Below are positions 34,002 through 43,193 of a DNA stretch of 64,000 bases, piece after piece; positions within the stretch are counted from its first letter, which is position 1, and each line of letters opens with the position of its first letter. The translations under genes and the position numbers were made by a program. The notes beneath the pieces are model-generated. The model ran no database searches, was not told the DNA's origin, and saw only the letters and a program-made list of their open reading frames with translations. Origin of the DNA: Ornithinibacillus massiliensis (GTDB lineage: Bacteria > Bacillota > Bacilli > Bacillales > Amphibacillaceae); NCBI RefSeq assembly GCF_018310345.1, contig NZ_JAGXBY010000004.1:1-64000 (forward strand), given 5' to 3'.

Positions 34002-35309
34002 TTATAAGAACAATGATGCTGCCCACCCAAAGATGAATAGTGGAATATTAAAGTGAATAAATGTAGGAACACATGTATCCCAAATGTGATTGTGCTTTCC
34101 GTCTGCATTTAATCCTGATGTTGGCCCAAGTGTACTATCAGATGCAGGAGAGCCAGCATCACCAAGTGCACCAGCTGTTCCTATTAGTGCTGCTGTTGCC
34201 AGTGGCGAAAAACCAGCCGCTAAACATATTGGAACAAATAATGCAGCTACAATTGGAATCGTTCCGAACGATGATCCAATACCCATCGTAATCACTAATC
34301 CGACTACTAATAAGACAAACGAAATGATTGCCTTATTATCTCCTAGAAATCCAGAGGATGCTTCAACTAGGGCATCCACTGCACCCGTCTCTTTTATAAC
34401 ATTGGCAAACCCGGATGCTACAAGCATTACGAATGCGATGGAGCTCATCATACTGACACCATCTGCCACGATTTTATCACTTTTAGAAAATGGAACAACA
34501 AAGAATAATACCATTAATAGTAGACCTGTTAATGCACCTAGAATTAGATTTCCAGTAATGATTTGGACTACTAGAGCACCAAGGATTGCTATAATCGTTA
34601 GTACATGCTTTATATTAAAGCTAACTTCTTCTAAATCTTGGTTGACAAAAGCAGCTGTCCCTGCGACATCCGATTTAGGCTCTTTATCTTTACGATATGT
34701 GATGAAAATAGCAATGAATAAACCAACTACCATTCCTAAAGCGGGGATAATCATTGATTTTGCAACTTCTCCCATTGTAATAGTTGCACCACTTTGTACC
34801 ATGCCATCATAGATTGTACGGTGGAAAATAAGGCCAAATCCTGCGGGAATCAGAATATAAGGAGCCTTTAAACCAAATGTTAATGCTACTGCCACCCCAC
34901 GACGATCAACCCGCATCTTATCAAATAGTTTCAATAGTGGTGGGATTAAAATTGGGATAAACGCGATATGCACCGGTACAGCATTTTGTGATAAAGAAGC
35001 AACACCTGCTATAGCTAGTAGGAGCATCGTTTTCTTGCCGGTTAATATCTTGATTAAATAGTTAACTAATATAGTTGTAATACCTGTGTAGCTAATAGCT
35101 ACTGCAAAAGCTCCTAGTAATATATAACTTAACGCTGTATTTGCTTGCTCACCCATTCCATTTACAAGCATCTCAATTGCTTCTATAACATTCAATCCTG
35201 CCATTAATCCTGCAGCAACAGCTGCAATGATAACAGAGATTATTACGTTAACCCTTAATAAGCTTAATAATGTCATTACTAATACGGATACAATGACTAC
35301 CCATTCCAT
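34002..35309 (-). CDS. YuiF family Na+/H+ antiporter-like (basic amino acid antiporter) protein
   Basis: A 435-residue integral membrane protein of the NhaC/YuiF group with about twelve helices. The conserved blocks ASLSQNAVPVHIAFIPILIPP, TFGLKAPYILIPAGFG and GTAGALGDAGSPASDSTLGPTSGL are visible. Homologues have been proposed as cation or basic amino acid antiporters; the substrate here is unknown. AAGGGGG precedes the ATG. Monocistronic. Confidence 0.83.
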   Translation of the reverse strand: MEWVVIVSVLVMTLLSLLRVNVIISVIIAAVAAGLMAGLNVIEAIEMLVNGMGEQANTALSYILLGAFAVAISYTGITTILVNYLIKILTGKKTMLLLAIAGVASLSQNAVPVHIAFIPILIPPLLKLFDKMRVDRRGVAVALTFGLKAPYILIPAGFGLIFHRTIYDGMVQSGATITMGEVAKSMIIPALGMVVGLFIAIFITYRKDKEPKSDVAGTAAFVNQDLEEVSFNIKHVLTIIAILGALVVQIITGNLILGALTGLLLMVLFFVVPFSKSDKIVADGVSMMSSIAFVMLVASGFANVIKETGAVDALVEASSGFLGDNKAIISFVLLVVGLVITMGIGSSFGTIPIVAALFVPICLAAGFSPLATAALIGTAGALGDAGSPASDSTLGPTSGLNADGKHNHIWDTCVPTFIHFNIPLFIFGWAASLFL

Positions 35310-35420
35310 ATTGTCTTCCCCCTTAACTCTCTCGCTTCATTACTTTAACATGATAAAGCATCGAAGTATTTTAGTCAACTTATTATTTTCACCAAGATCT
35401 GGAATTCTATACAAATTAAC

Positions 35421-35462
35421 TAAAAAAGCTCTGAAACCATTATAGAATCAGAACTTTTAGAA
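35421..35462 (-). terminator. Terminator of yfkD
   Basis: Stem AAAGTTCTGA / TCAGAGCTTT followed by TTTT on the minus strand. Confidence 0.7.
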
Positions 35463-35467
35463 GGGGA

Positions 35468-36268
35468 TTATTTTAATTCAAATGAAAAAGATACATGATC
35501 TTGGATTGGTATCCACGCACCGATACCTTGCTTTGTCACATTTTTAATAACGAGTGATTTCTTCGTTCCTTTTAGTTCAATATAAACTTCTCCAAATGTT
35601 ACTTTCCCTTTTTCATTTACCGCAGGTGCAAAGGCATGTAAGTAGCCGTATTTCTCTGGAGGAACACCATAGGAATTCGTTTTTTTCGTTCCTGCGCCAA
35701 TGGTAGTAGTATAAGAAAGTGGTAATTTAGTCTTTTGTTTAGATGTCATAATCATCATTTGTTTCACATCATTAGGGTTGTTAATCTTATTTGTTAAAGC
35801 ACCCTTTACTTCTTTTTGGGCTTGTTGATTAAAACTTAGCTTTTGATTATCTGTTCCACCCATATTATTAAGCTCGTTAACGTTAATCTTTTGATACTCC
35901 CAATTTATATTGGTATCATCCGATTCGTAGTGTAGAGGCCATCGTCCAAGAAACACCATTCCTCGATAGCCAATACCAATTGGAGATGGGTTAATGGTGG
36001 ATTCATTCAACATTTTGATTAAGTTTGGGTTACTAATTTTCACATCGGTACTATCCATTAATTCTTGTGTGAGTTTACTTGGCTCAATAACTTCCTCATC
36101 TTCATTGGAATTAGGATAGGTATTTTCTTTTGCAATATCTAAGACATGACTAGGAATTTCATAGTCATTCTTCTCTTTCTCTCCTTTCTCTTTAGCTAGG
36201 ACGATAATTGGAGAGTATATTGCAAGTAAAAACATGATTAATGCTATAATATAATTGTTTTTCATCAT
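35468..36268 (-). CDS. yfkD: YfkD-like secreted protein
   Basis: 266 residues from the ATG placed 7 bases after AGAGAGG (two earlier codons touch the ribosome site). Signal peptide about 1-24, then a soluble domain with IPSHVLDIAKENTYPNS, typical of B. subtilis YfkD and its Bacillus-only family. Function unknown. It diverges from the MFS gene yfkF, as in B. subtilis, where the antiporter gene chaA (yfkE) lies between; that gene is absent here. Confidence 0.88.
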   Translation of the reverse strand: MMKNNYIIALIMFLLAIYSPIIVLAKEKGEKEKNDYEIPSHVLDIAKENTYPNSNEDEEVIEPSKLTQELMDSTDVKISNPNLIKMLNESTINPSPIGIGYRGMVFLGRWPLHYESDDTNINWEYQKINVNELNNMGGTDNQKLSFNQQAQKEVKGALTNKINNPNDVKQMMIMTSKQKTKLPLSYTTTIGAGTKKTNSYGVPPEKYGYLHAFAPAVNEKGKVTFGEVYIELKGTKKSLVIKNVTKQGIGAWIPIQDHVSFSFELK

Positions 36269-36350
36269 GCCCATTCCTCTCTTTTTGCCTTAGTTTTTTC
36301 GTGTGCTTGCAATTTTATACATACATGTCATCTATAGGGGGGAACAAAAA

Positions 36351-37523
36351 ATGATATTAGATCGTTTTCGCTTTTGGATTTTAATTTTGCTTGTGATGAT
36401 TTCTGGTTTATCACAAGGAATGCTTATGCCACTACTGGCGATAATTTTAGAACAGGGCGGTGTAAGTTCTTCTGTCAATGGCTTACATGCTACAGGATTA
36501 TACATTGGGGTTTTACTAGCTTCTCCTTTCATGGAAAAACCAATGAAGAAATTTGGATTTAAACCGATTATCTTAATTGGTGGTTTATTGGTTATTGTTT
36601 CTTTATTATTATTCCCTTTGTGGGAAGCGCTATGGTTCTGGTTTATCCTGAGAGTAGCAATTGGTATTGGTGATAATATGCTACACTTTGGGACACAAAC
36701 ATGGATTACCACAACAGTAGATAAGCATACGAGGGGAAGAAGCATTTCACTTTATGGAATGTCCTTTGGATTAGGATTTGCGATTGGCCCATTATTTACC
36801 AGGCTATTAGAGGTGAATGAAGCACTACCGTTTATTGCATCTGCACTATTAAGTACTATCGTATGGTCCCTAATGTTATTTGTCCGTAATGGACTACCAA
36901 GTAGCGAAGCACCAAGTGTAGAAACAACGAAAGACAGCTCTCTTAAGCGATTCATTCAGACAACTAAGATCGCATGGATTGCTTTATTACCGCCGCTTGC
37001 TTATGGGTTCTTGGAGGCAACTCTTCACGCTACCTTTCCCATATACGGCCTTCGGATTGGTCATGATGTAGACATGCTTTCATTGATTATTCCTTGCTTT
37101 GCTGGTGGAAGTCTAATTTCTCAACTACCTCTTGGAATACTGAGTGATCGAATTGGAAGGAGAAAAATCCTGTTAATCATCTTAACACTTGGTCTATTCT
37201 GTTTTATCGGTGCGGCTTTATTCGAGGCATCTGTTATCCCGTTATTTATTCTATTTACATTAGCGGGAATCTTTGTTGGTTCACTATACTCATTAGGAAT
37301 ATCTTATATGACGGATTTACTCCCACAGTCATTATTACCAGCAGGAAACCTGTTATGTAGTATCGCATTTAGTATCGGGAGCTTAGGTGGACCCTATTTA
37401 GGTGGTATATTTATTGATATATTCCCTCATGTATCGTTCTTCTATGTTATTGCAGCTGTTTTAGCACTGATTATAGGTGCGATGTTAATGAAGCGAAACA
37501 GTGCCGTTATGGTTAGTAATTAA
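36351..37523 (+). CDS. yfkF: MFS transporter YfkF
   Basis: A 390-residue major facilitator with twelve helices. The loop motif between helices 2 and 3 is reduced, and the second-half motif GILSDRIGRRKILL is clear. It is probably a drug or metabolite exporter. I start it at MILDRF, 7 bases after GGGGGG. Neighbourhood and length agree with B. subtilis YfkF. Confidence 0.85.
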   Translation: MILDRFRFWILILLVMISGLSQGMLMPLLAIILEQGGVSSSVNGLHATGLYIGVLLASPFMEKPMKKFGFKPIILIGGLLVIVSLLLFPLWEALWFWFILRVAIGIGDNMLHFGTQTWITTTVDKHTRGRSISLYGMSFGLGFAIGPLFTRLLEVNEALPFIASALLSTIVWSLMLFVRNGLPSSEAPSVETTKDSSLKRFIQTTKIAWIALLPPLAYGFLEATLHATFPIYGLRIGHDVDMLSLIIPCFAGGSLISQLPLGILSDRIGRRKILLIILTLGLFCFIGAALFEASVIPLFILFTLAGIFVGSLYSLGISYMTDLLPQSLLPAGNLLCSIAFSIGSLGGPYLGGIFIDIFPHVSFFYVIAAVLALIIGAMLMKRNSAVMVSN

Positions 37524-37544
37524 TTTTCACTAAGGGTGAATGTT

Positions 37545-37606
37545 TGGACAAAAAATACTCCCCTCAGGCAAAACAGTTTATCTGTCTGTCCGAGGGGAGT
37601 ATTTTA
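37545..37606. terminator. Bidirectional terminator
   Basis: Eleven-base stem ATACTCCCCTC / GAGGGGAGTAT between convergent yfkF and the ABC permease, with T/A runs on both sides. Confidence 0.85.
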
Positions 37607-37624
37607 TTTACATCTAATGTGCTC

Positions 37625-38338
37625 TTAATTTATCGCTCGATTTGCTTTAATATCCACATATTTGCCATACCTTGCTTCTAATCTATCTTGTAAATAAGAT
37701 ATAGCAATTCCAATCGGCCAATAGACGAAAGCAACCATAATATACATGGTCATCGCATCAAAAGTACGTCCAGCTACTATTTGTGATTTTTGGAATAGCT
37801 CTGGTACCGTAATAATAGCAGCCAGTGAAGTTCCTAACATCACACTTAAAAATACATTAGCTAAAGGTGGAATGGCGATACGAATTGCTTGCGGCAAGAT
37901 AATTAATCGCATTGCCTTCCAATACGGTATATTTAATGCCTTAGCCGCTTCCCATTGCCCTTTATCCACACTAGATAGTGCTGCTCGATAGATTTCTGCA
38001 ATATATCCTGCACTATTTAACCCAAACGCAATCGATGCAGCAACAAAGGCGGTTAATTTGACTCCCATGATCGGTAAACCATAATAAATCAAGAATAGAA
38101 ACACGATAATTGGTGTGCTTCGCATAAACGATATATATATCCTTGATGGCCAACGAAGGATAAAATTTGATGAACTTCTTGCTAGTGAAATAAAAAATCC
38201 TAGTATCAGACCAATAGCCATTCCGATTAAAGCAAGCGAGATGGTCATTGGTACCCCTTCTAATAAAAACGGTAAGCTATCCCATGCAAGCTTTGGATCA
38301 AATAATTTATCTAATTGAACTCTATCAATTTCAAACAT
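37625..38338 (-). CDS. Polar amino acid ABC transporter permease
   Basis: A 237-residue HisM/GlnP-type permease with five helices and the EAA loop (EAAKALNIPYWKAMRLIILPQAIRIAIPP). It lies 11 bases after its binding-protein gene. Similar to cystine (TcyB, YxeN) permeases, but the substrate is not certain. No ATPase gene accompanies the pair, so an ATPase from another locus must energise it. Confidence 0.87.
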   Translation of the reverse strand: MFEIDRVQLDKLFDPKLAWDSLPFLLEGVPMTISLALIGMAIGLILGFFISLARSSSNFILRWPSRIYISFMRSTPIIVFLFLIYYGLPIMGVKLTAFVAASIAFGLNSAGYIAEIYRAALSSVDKGQWEAAKALNIPYWKAMRLIILPQAIRIAIPPLANVFLSVMLGTSLAAIITVPELFQKSQIVAGRTFDAMTMYIMVAFVYWPIGIAISYLQDRLEARYGKYVDIKANRAIN

Positions 38339-38349
38339 TTCATCACCTA

Positions 38350-39192
38350 TTATTCGATTCCTTCGATTTCAATAACTTCCTCTTCCGTCTCTTTCGATAC
38401 ATCCAGTCCTCCAAAGAATTCTTCTGAAATCTTTGTTAATGTACCATCCTCTTTCATCTCAGCAACAACTTCATTTACCTTATCTAATAATACCGTTGCT
38501 TCTTTTGGCATTACGACATTATTTGTAGTTGGATGGAAACGAAGGTCAGGATGTAAGGTAATATTGAATTCTGGAAATGCTTGAATGGCTAAAGCTTGAA
38601 GGTAGTAATCGTTAATAACTACGTCTGTACGCCCGTTGTGCACGTCACGCAAATATGCATCATTCGTCACATTTCCATAGGTGATAACTTCTGCACCAAA
38701 TTTTCTAGCGATATCACTATATACTGTAGTTGCCGCTCCGCCAGCTTTTTTACCTTCTAAATCTTCCAATGTATGAATGCCAGATAGGTCATCTGCACGA
38801 ACAATCATTGTCGAAAATGAATATTTAATTGGTTCTGAGAAAGCGAATTTTTCACGACTTGCTTCTCTTGGCCCTGCTTGAATAATATCAACACGACCAC
38901 TTTGCAATGCAGATAACATAGCATCAAAAGCCATCGTTTCAAATTTAATATCCACACCTAGTCGCTTGGCGATTTCTCGAGAAACCTCTACATCATACCC
39001 CGTTAGTTCATCAGATCCTTCAGGATAATACGAAGCCGGATACAATGTTCCCGCAGTTCCAACTACAATCTCGCCAGATTCTTGGATACTCTCCCAGATG
39101 GCATCCTCTACTTGATCGTTTTCATTTCCTCCACACGCAGCGAGAAGAAATACTATGCTTAATACAATTAACACAAGGTAAATTTTCTTCAC
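38350..39192 (-). CDS. Amino acid ABC transporter substrate-binding lipoprotein
   Basis: 280 residues with lipobox LAAC (Cys20) and a family 3 solute-binding fold (ELTGYDVEVSREIAKRLGVDIKFETMAFDAMLSALQSG-type block; GREASREK region; VRADDLSGIHTLEDLEGKK). It is anchored outside the membrane and delivers an amino acid, perhaps cystine, to the permease. The start is GTG, after GGGGGC. An inverted repeat covers the promoter. Confidence 0.87.
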   Translation of the reverse strand: MKKIYLVLIVLSIVFLLAACGGNENDQVEDAIWESIQESGEIVVGTAGTLYPASYYPEGSDELTGYDVEVSREIAKRLGVDIKFETMAFDAMLSALQSGRVDIIQAGPREASREKFAFSEPIKYSFSTMIVRADDLSGIHTLEDLEGKKAGGAATTVYSDIARKFGAEVITYGNVTNDAYLRDVHNGRTDVVINDYYLQALAIQAFPEFNITLHPDLRFHPTTNNVVMPKEATVLLDKVNEVVAEMKEDGTLTKISEEFFGGLDVSKETEEEVIEIEGIE

Positions 39193-39208
39193 CTTAAAGC
39201 CCCCTTTG

Positions 39209-39247
39209 GTCTGTTATATTTTAATGATCTTTTTGATTATAACAGAC
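39209..39247. promoter_or_regulatory. Operator-like dyad at the amino acid ABC promoter
   Basis: Perfect 10 bp arms GTCTGTTATA / TATAACAGAC with 19 bp between. On the minus strand TATAAT in one arm, with TTGAAC 18 bp upstream, forms the promoter, so a repressor bound here would block it. The regulator is unknown. Confidence 0.65.
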
Positions 39248-39341
39248 ATTATTGTAAGCGTTCAAATTATTTAAATTAGCCAATTAACTGTTATGGTTTT
39301 TTCTACACTTTTAGTAGTACATGTTTTGAGGAAACATTTTA

Positions 39342-39369
39342 TTGACTGGCGTATATCTTGTGTTATGAT
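39342..39369 (+). promoter_or_regulatory. Promoter of the metal ATPase gene
   Basis: TTGACT (39342-39347) and TATGAT (39364-39369), 16 bp spacer. Confidence 0.6.
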
Positions 39370-39385
39370 AATAGTAAATATTAAA

Positions 39386-39400
39386 TTATAATAATTATTA
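39386..39400 (+). promoter_or_regulatory. PerR box of the metal ATPase gene
   Basis: TTATAATAATTATTA, 14 of 15 matches to the PerR consensus, lying about 15 bases downstream of the -10 box. Confidence 0.8.
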
Positions 39401-39431
39401 ATTAGTAATTACTATGTTAGGAGGGCTTTTA

Positions 39432-41357
39432 ATGGAATGGAGATCGGCTATATTTCCTAAATCAGTAACAACGCAACCCACAAAGTGGTTAATAAAATCA
39501 GTACCTCATCTTGAATTAATTGCCGCTTTATTCAGTGGCTTTATTATCCTTGTCACTTGGCTATTAGAGAGTCATTTATCCTCTACTTGGTTCGTCCTCT
39601 TTCATCTCCTCGCCTTTAGTATTGGTGGATATGCAAAGGCAAAAGAGGGAATTACAGAAACCATCCAAAATAAAGAGCTTAATGTCGAATTGCTCATGAT
39701 ATTCGCTGCCATTGGGTCAGCTATAATCGGCTATTGGACAGAGGGCGCTATACTGATTTTTATTTTTGCTTTATCAGGTGCATTAGAAACCTATACGATG
39801 AATAAAAGCAAAGAGGAAATTTCCGCCTTACTTGAGCTTCAACCAGAAGAAGCAACTAGAATTACCAATGGTCAAGAAGAAATCGTTCCGATCAAACAAT
39901 TAAAGATTGGCGATACGATTTTTGTTCGGGCAGGTGAAAGGATTCCTGCTGACGGCATTATTCGTACCGGCTCAACCTCCATTGATGAAAGTGCCATTAC
40001 CGGTGAGTCTATACCAGTAACGAGGACAAGAAAACAAGAAGTGCTAGCTGGTACTGTTTCGTTAGATGGAGCGATTACAATCTCGATTACAAAAAGCGCC
40101 GATGAAACTATGTTTCAGAAAATCATTAATCTCGTACAATCTGCACAGGAAGAAAAATCTCCTTCTCAATTATTTATTGAACAATTTGAGGGAACTTATG
40201 TAAAAGTTGTTCTAGTAGCGTTTAGTATCATGTTGTTTTTACCTTATTTACTATTGAATTGGTCGTTGGAAGAAAGCGTTTATCGAGCTATTATCTTATT
40301 AGTTGTAGCATCTCCTTGTGCACTTGTTGCTTCTATTATGCCAGCAATGCTTTCCGCTATTTCAGCAAGTGCTAGTAAAGGCGTTCTATTTAAAGGTGGG
40401 GTGCACCTGGAAAACCTTAGCCATATTAAGGCAATCGCTTTTGATAAAACTGGAACATTAACAAAAGGTGATTTAATGGTTACAGATGCTTTTTATGCAC
40501 AAGGGACGGATACAGATGCTGTTCTAGCTATAGCTGGTGCTATCGAGAGTCAATCAACACATCCACTAGCCAATGCGATTACTTCTTACAGCAAGGAACA
40601 AATAGGTCAAACTAAAACGGTAATCGATGTAGTTGATTTGAGAAATATTAGTGGGAAAGGTATAGAAGCCTTAGTTGAGGGCCAGTTGTGGCAGATTGGA
40701 AAACCAGAATATGTTGGCAAAGAACTAGCTGAAGCCTTCCATGATGGTGTCTTAAACCAATTAGCTAGTGAAGGGAAAACCGTTGTATTCGTAAAAACAG
40801 AAGATAGAATTATTGCAGCGTTTGGACTTAAGGATACTATTAGAAGAGATACTAAAATGGCCATTCAATCCTTACAACAATCTGGCATCAAAACAATCAT
40901 GCTAACCGGAGACAATGAACGGACAGCCAAAGCTATCTCGGAAGAAGTTGGAATGGATGCTTACATTGCTAATTGTCTACCAGAAGAGAAAGTTAACCAT
41001 GTAAAAGAATTACAACAAAATTACCTGCATGTTGCCATGGTTGGAGATGGGATCAACGACGCTCCTTCTCTAGCAACTGCTAATGTAGGCATAGCAATGG
41101 GGGAAGGCACAGATGTAGCCTTAGAGACTGCGGATGTTATATTGATGAAAAATGACCTATCTAAGATTATCAATGCGATTACACTTTCTAAAAGAATGAA
41201 TCGGATTATAAAACAAAATGTTTTCTTTTCAATTGGTGTAATTGTGATTCTCATACTTTCAAATTATTTCCAAGCCATTGACCTTCCGTTCGGTGTAATT
41301 GGCCATGAAGGAAGTACGATATTAGTAATTCTAAATGGACTGCGTTTGTTAAAATGA
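39432..41357 (+). CDS. pfeT: P1B-4 type metal-exporting ATPase (PfeT/ZosA type)
   Basis: A 641-residue P-type ATPase without N-terminal CxxC metal domains. ITGES in the actuator, SPCALVAS (SPC, about 294-296), phosphorylated Asp338 in DKTGT, the STHPLANA loop and HEGST in the last membrane part are visible. SPC plus HEG[S/G]T marks the P1B-4 group (Fe/Co/Zn). B. subtilis PfeT, formerly ZosA, is of this group, exports Fe(II) and is controlled by PerR; the PerR box here agrees. I start it at the ATG 8 bases after AGGAGG. Confidence 0.87.
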   Translation: MEWRSAIFPKSVTTQPTKWLIKSVPHLELIAALFSGFIILVTWLLESHLSSTWFVLFHLLAFSIGGYAKAKEGITETIQNKELNVELLMIFAAIGSAIIGYWTEGAILIFIFALSGALETYTMNKSKEEISALLELQPEEATRITNGQEEIVPIKQLKIGDTIFVRAGERIPADGIIRTGSTSIDESAITGESIPVTRTRKQEVLAGTVSLDGAITISITKSADETMFQKIINLVQSAQEEKSPSQLFIEQFEGTYVKVVLVAFSIMLFLPYLLLNWSLEESVYRAIILLVVASPCALVASIMPAMLSAISASASKGVLFKGGVHLENLSHIKAIAFDKTGTLTKGDLMVTDAFYAQGTDTDAVLAIAGAIESQSTHPLANAITSYSKEQIGQTKTVIDVVDLRNISGKGIEALVEGQLWQIGKPEYVGKELAEAFHDGVLNQLASEGKTVVFVKTEDRIIAAFGLKDTIRRDTKMAIQSLQQSGIKTIMLTGDNERTAKAISEEVGMDAYIANCLPEEKVNHVKELQQNYLHVAMVGDGINDAPSLATANVGIAMGEGTDVALETADVILMKNDLSKIINAITLSKRMNRIIKQNVFFSIGVIVILILSNYFQAIDLPFGVIGHEGSTILVILNGLRLLK

Positions 41358-41395
41358 AGCATGAGGACTAACTAGTAGTCCTCATGCTTCATTTT
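41351..41395. terminator. Bidirectional terminator with 20 bp stem
   Basis: A perfect 20 bp stem, opening AAAATGAAGCATGAGG, with a 5-base loop, between convergent pfeT and yfkH. Both gene ends lie inside the stem, so it also encodes the last residues of YfkH (KHEDY). Confidence 0.9.
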
Positions 41396-42196
41396 GCTTA
41401 TGGTTGCATTGAGTATTCCACCGATAATGACAATAAAGGCAGATAAATAAAACCATATCATTAATGTTATAACTGCTCCCAAGCTACCATAAGTCGTTGA
41501 GTAATTCCCAAGATTGGATACATAATAGGAAAATGCGTAAGATGACAGCTGCCAGGCTATCGTGGCAAATAGTGCTCCCCAAAAAGCTTCACGAAAATAA
41601 ACCTTTATATTCGGTGCAAACTTATATAAAAAGAGGAACACAATAAAGAATACGACCGATGTTACAACCCAACGCAGCATCTCCCAAACCGTAAGAAAGT
41701 CCTCTGATAATCCAAAGAAAGAAAATAAATAGACTCCGATCATTCGACCAAGAACTGGTAACAGAATAGCAATAACAATAACACCGATCATCGCAATTGT
41801 AAGAACAATCGCAATCAATCGCGAGATAAGGAAAAACCTATCTTCTTCCACCTCATAGGAACGGTTAAATACACGCATAATGGCATTGATCCCATTCGAA
41901 GCAACCCATAATGTACCAATAATCCCAATCGATAATAAATGTCCATTTTGTTGTGATACAAGTTGATCCACATTTGCCTCGATTAATTGCATGGAATCTG
42001 GTGGTGCAACAGAAGATAATATCCTAATCAAAACACCAGTATCAATTGGAAGGTAACCTACTAATGTTATAAGAACAACGAGTAAAGGAAATAAGGATAA
42101 AAGAAAAAAATAAGCTAATTGTGCGGCAAGACCAAATGCTTCTACTTCTAGAATTCGTCCAATTAGCTTTTTTATAAAGGTTATCGTTTGATCCAA
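41372..42196 (-). CDS. yfkH: YihY/BrkB family membrane protein (YfkH)
   Basis: 274 residues with six membrane helices: LAAQLAYFFLLSLFPLLVVLITL in the first, then STTYGSLGAVITLMIWFYLSAF near the end, the family hallmark. It was once called ribonuclease BN, which is not supported. I start it at the TTG 7 bases after GGGAGG; a GTG five codons earlier overlaps the ribosome site. It probably follows yfkI and yfkJ in one operon. Confidence 0.87.
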   Translation of the reverse strand: MDQTITFIKKLIGRILEVEAFGLAAQLAYFFLLSLFPLLVVLITLVGYLPIDTGVLIRILSSVAPPDSMQLIEANVDQLVSQQNGHLLSIGIIGTLWVASNGINAIMRVFNRSYEVEEDRFFLISRLIAIVLTIAMIGVIVIAILLPVLGRMIGVYLFSFFGLSEDFLTVWEMLRWVVTSVVFFIVFLFLYKFAPNIKVYFREAFWGALFATIAWQLSSYAFSYYVSNLGNYSTTYGSLGAVITLMIWFYLSAFIVIIGGILNATISKMKHEDY

Positions 42197-42275
42197 GCTA
42201 TAACCTCCCACATCAGAAAAGAACAGGGGTCAGCGCTATGTCCCTGATTCATATTTATCTGTATTCGAATAGTAT

Positions 42276-42569
42276 TTAACCTTCTATTTGTTTAGGTTTG
42301 GAGGTTACTTTGACTAATGTATTTTCTACTTGTTCTAATGCATTAACTGCGTTTTCAGTTTGATATGCGAAGCTCTCACTAAATTCTTCCATTGCTACTC
42401 GCGCATTATGAACTGATAAAGCTGGATTTCTCATTATATCGACAGATTTATCTTTCACATTGGCTAATTTATGCTTTGCATAATTCCTTGTATCCCAATC
42501 AAAAAGCGCTACAATGCCACCTATAGCCGCACCAACAGCAATACTTGAAATCAATCTTTTTTTACCCAA
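42276..42569 (-). CDS. yfkI: YtxH/YfkI-like small protein
   Basis: 97 residues: a glycine-rich N-terminal membrane segment (ISSIAVGAAIGGIVALF) and a long helical tail, as in YtxH-family proteins. In B. subtilis yfkI lies between yfkH and yfkJ, as here. The start is TTG, with AAAGGAGAG upstream, and overlaps the end of yfkJ by 19 bases. Function unknown. Confidence 0.75.
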   Translation of the reverse strand: MGKKRLISSIAVGAAIGGIVALFDWDTRNYAKHKLANVKDKSVDIMRNPALSVHNARVAMEEFSESFAYQTENAVNALEQVENTLVKVTSKPKQIEG

Positions 42570-43057
42570 TCAATATCTCTCCTTTTTTGTATGTTGTGTT
42601 TCTTCTGTATATACGAAAGTAAATGGGTACACCCCTCTGAAACCAATTCATATGTGTAATCAAAATTTCCCGTATAATATGGATCTGGAACCTCTAGTTC
42701 TTTTGGTTCCGTCACAAAATCCATCAACTTAGCAACGACAACATGTTCAGTTTTAGAATTAATTTTTTGCAAATCATTTATATTTTGGTCATCCATCGCA
42801 ATAATATAATTAAAATCATGCCAATCTTTTTCAGATACTTGTCTCGCTTTCATCCCAGTATAAGTAATATTCTGTTGATCTAGTATTTTTCTAGTCCCAG
42901 TATGCGGTGCTTCTCCAATATGCCAACTGCCTATACCACCTGAATCAACACTAATCTGTTCTGATAATCCTTTCTTCTCTACTAAATGGCGAAACACTGC
43001 CTCAGCCATTGGAGAGCGACATATATTTCCGAGACATACAAATAAAACTTTAATCAT
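42551..43057 (-). CDS. yfkJ: Low-molecular-weight protein-tyrosine phosphatase (YfkJ)
   Basis: 168 residues. The P-loop VCLGNICRSP (Cys8, Arg14) and the late acid loop VPDPYY supply the CX5R nucleophile and general acid of this phosphatase family. In B. subtilis YfkJ is a tyrosine phosphatase linked to ethanol stress. I start it at MIKVLF after AAAGGTGG; the frame is open 15 codons further. It heads the yfkJ-yfkI-yfkH operon. Confidence 0.92.
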   Translation of the reverse strand: MIKVLFVCLGNICRSPMAEAVFRHLVEKKGLSEQISVDSGGIGSWHIGEAPHTGTRKILDQQNITYTGMKARQVSEKDWHDFNYIIAMDDQNINDLQKINSKTEHVVVAKLMDFVTEPKELEVPDPYYTGNFDYTYELVSEGCTHLLSYIQKKHNIQKRRDIDWVKKD

Positions 43058-43193
43058 ATTGACGTATCCACCTTTCGTATCTATTATAATCAATATCGCC
43101 ATAAGTTTTAAGTGATATGATAGAGGAAACTCGTAATACTTATTGAATGTTCTAAATATTATATCTATAATAAATAAGAAAAGGAGGGGTCAT

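Noticed and set aside
34090..34812. 240-codon plus-strand frame opposite the YuiF-type antiporter
   Set aside because: Proline/threonine-rich antisense shadow of a membrane protein gene with strong motifs on the other strand. No ribosome site.
41372..42196. Ribonuclease BN annotation for YfkH
   Set aside because: The YihY/BrkB family was named so by mistake. The protein is a six-span membrane protein without nuclease motifs.
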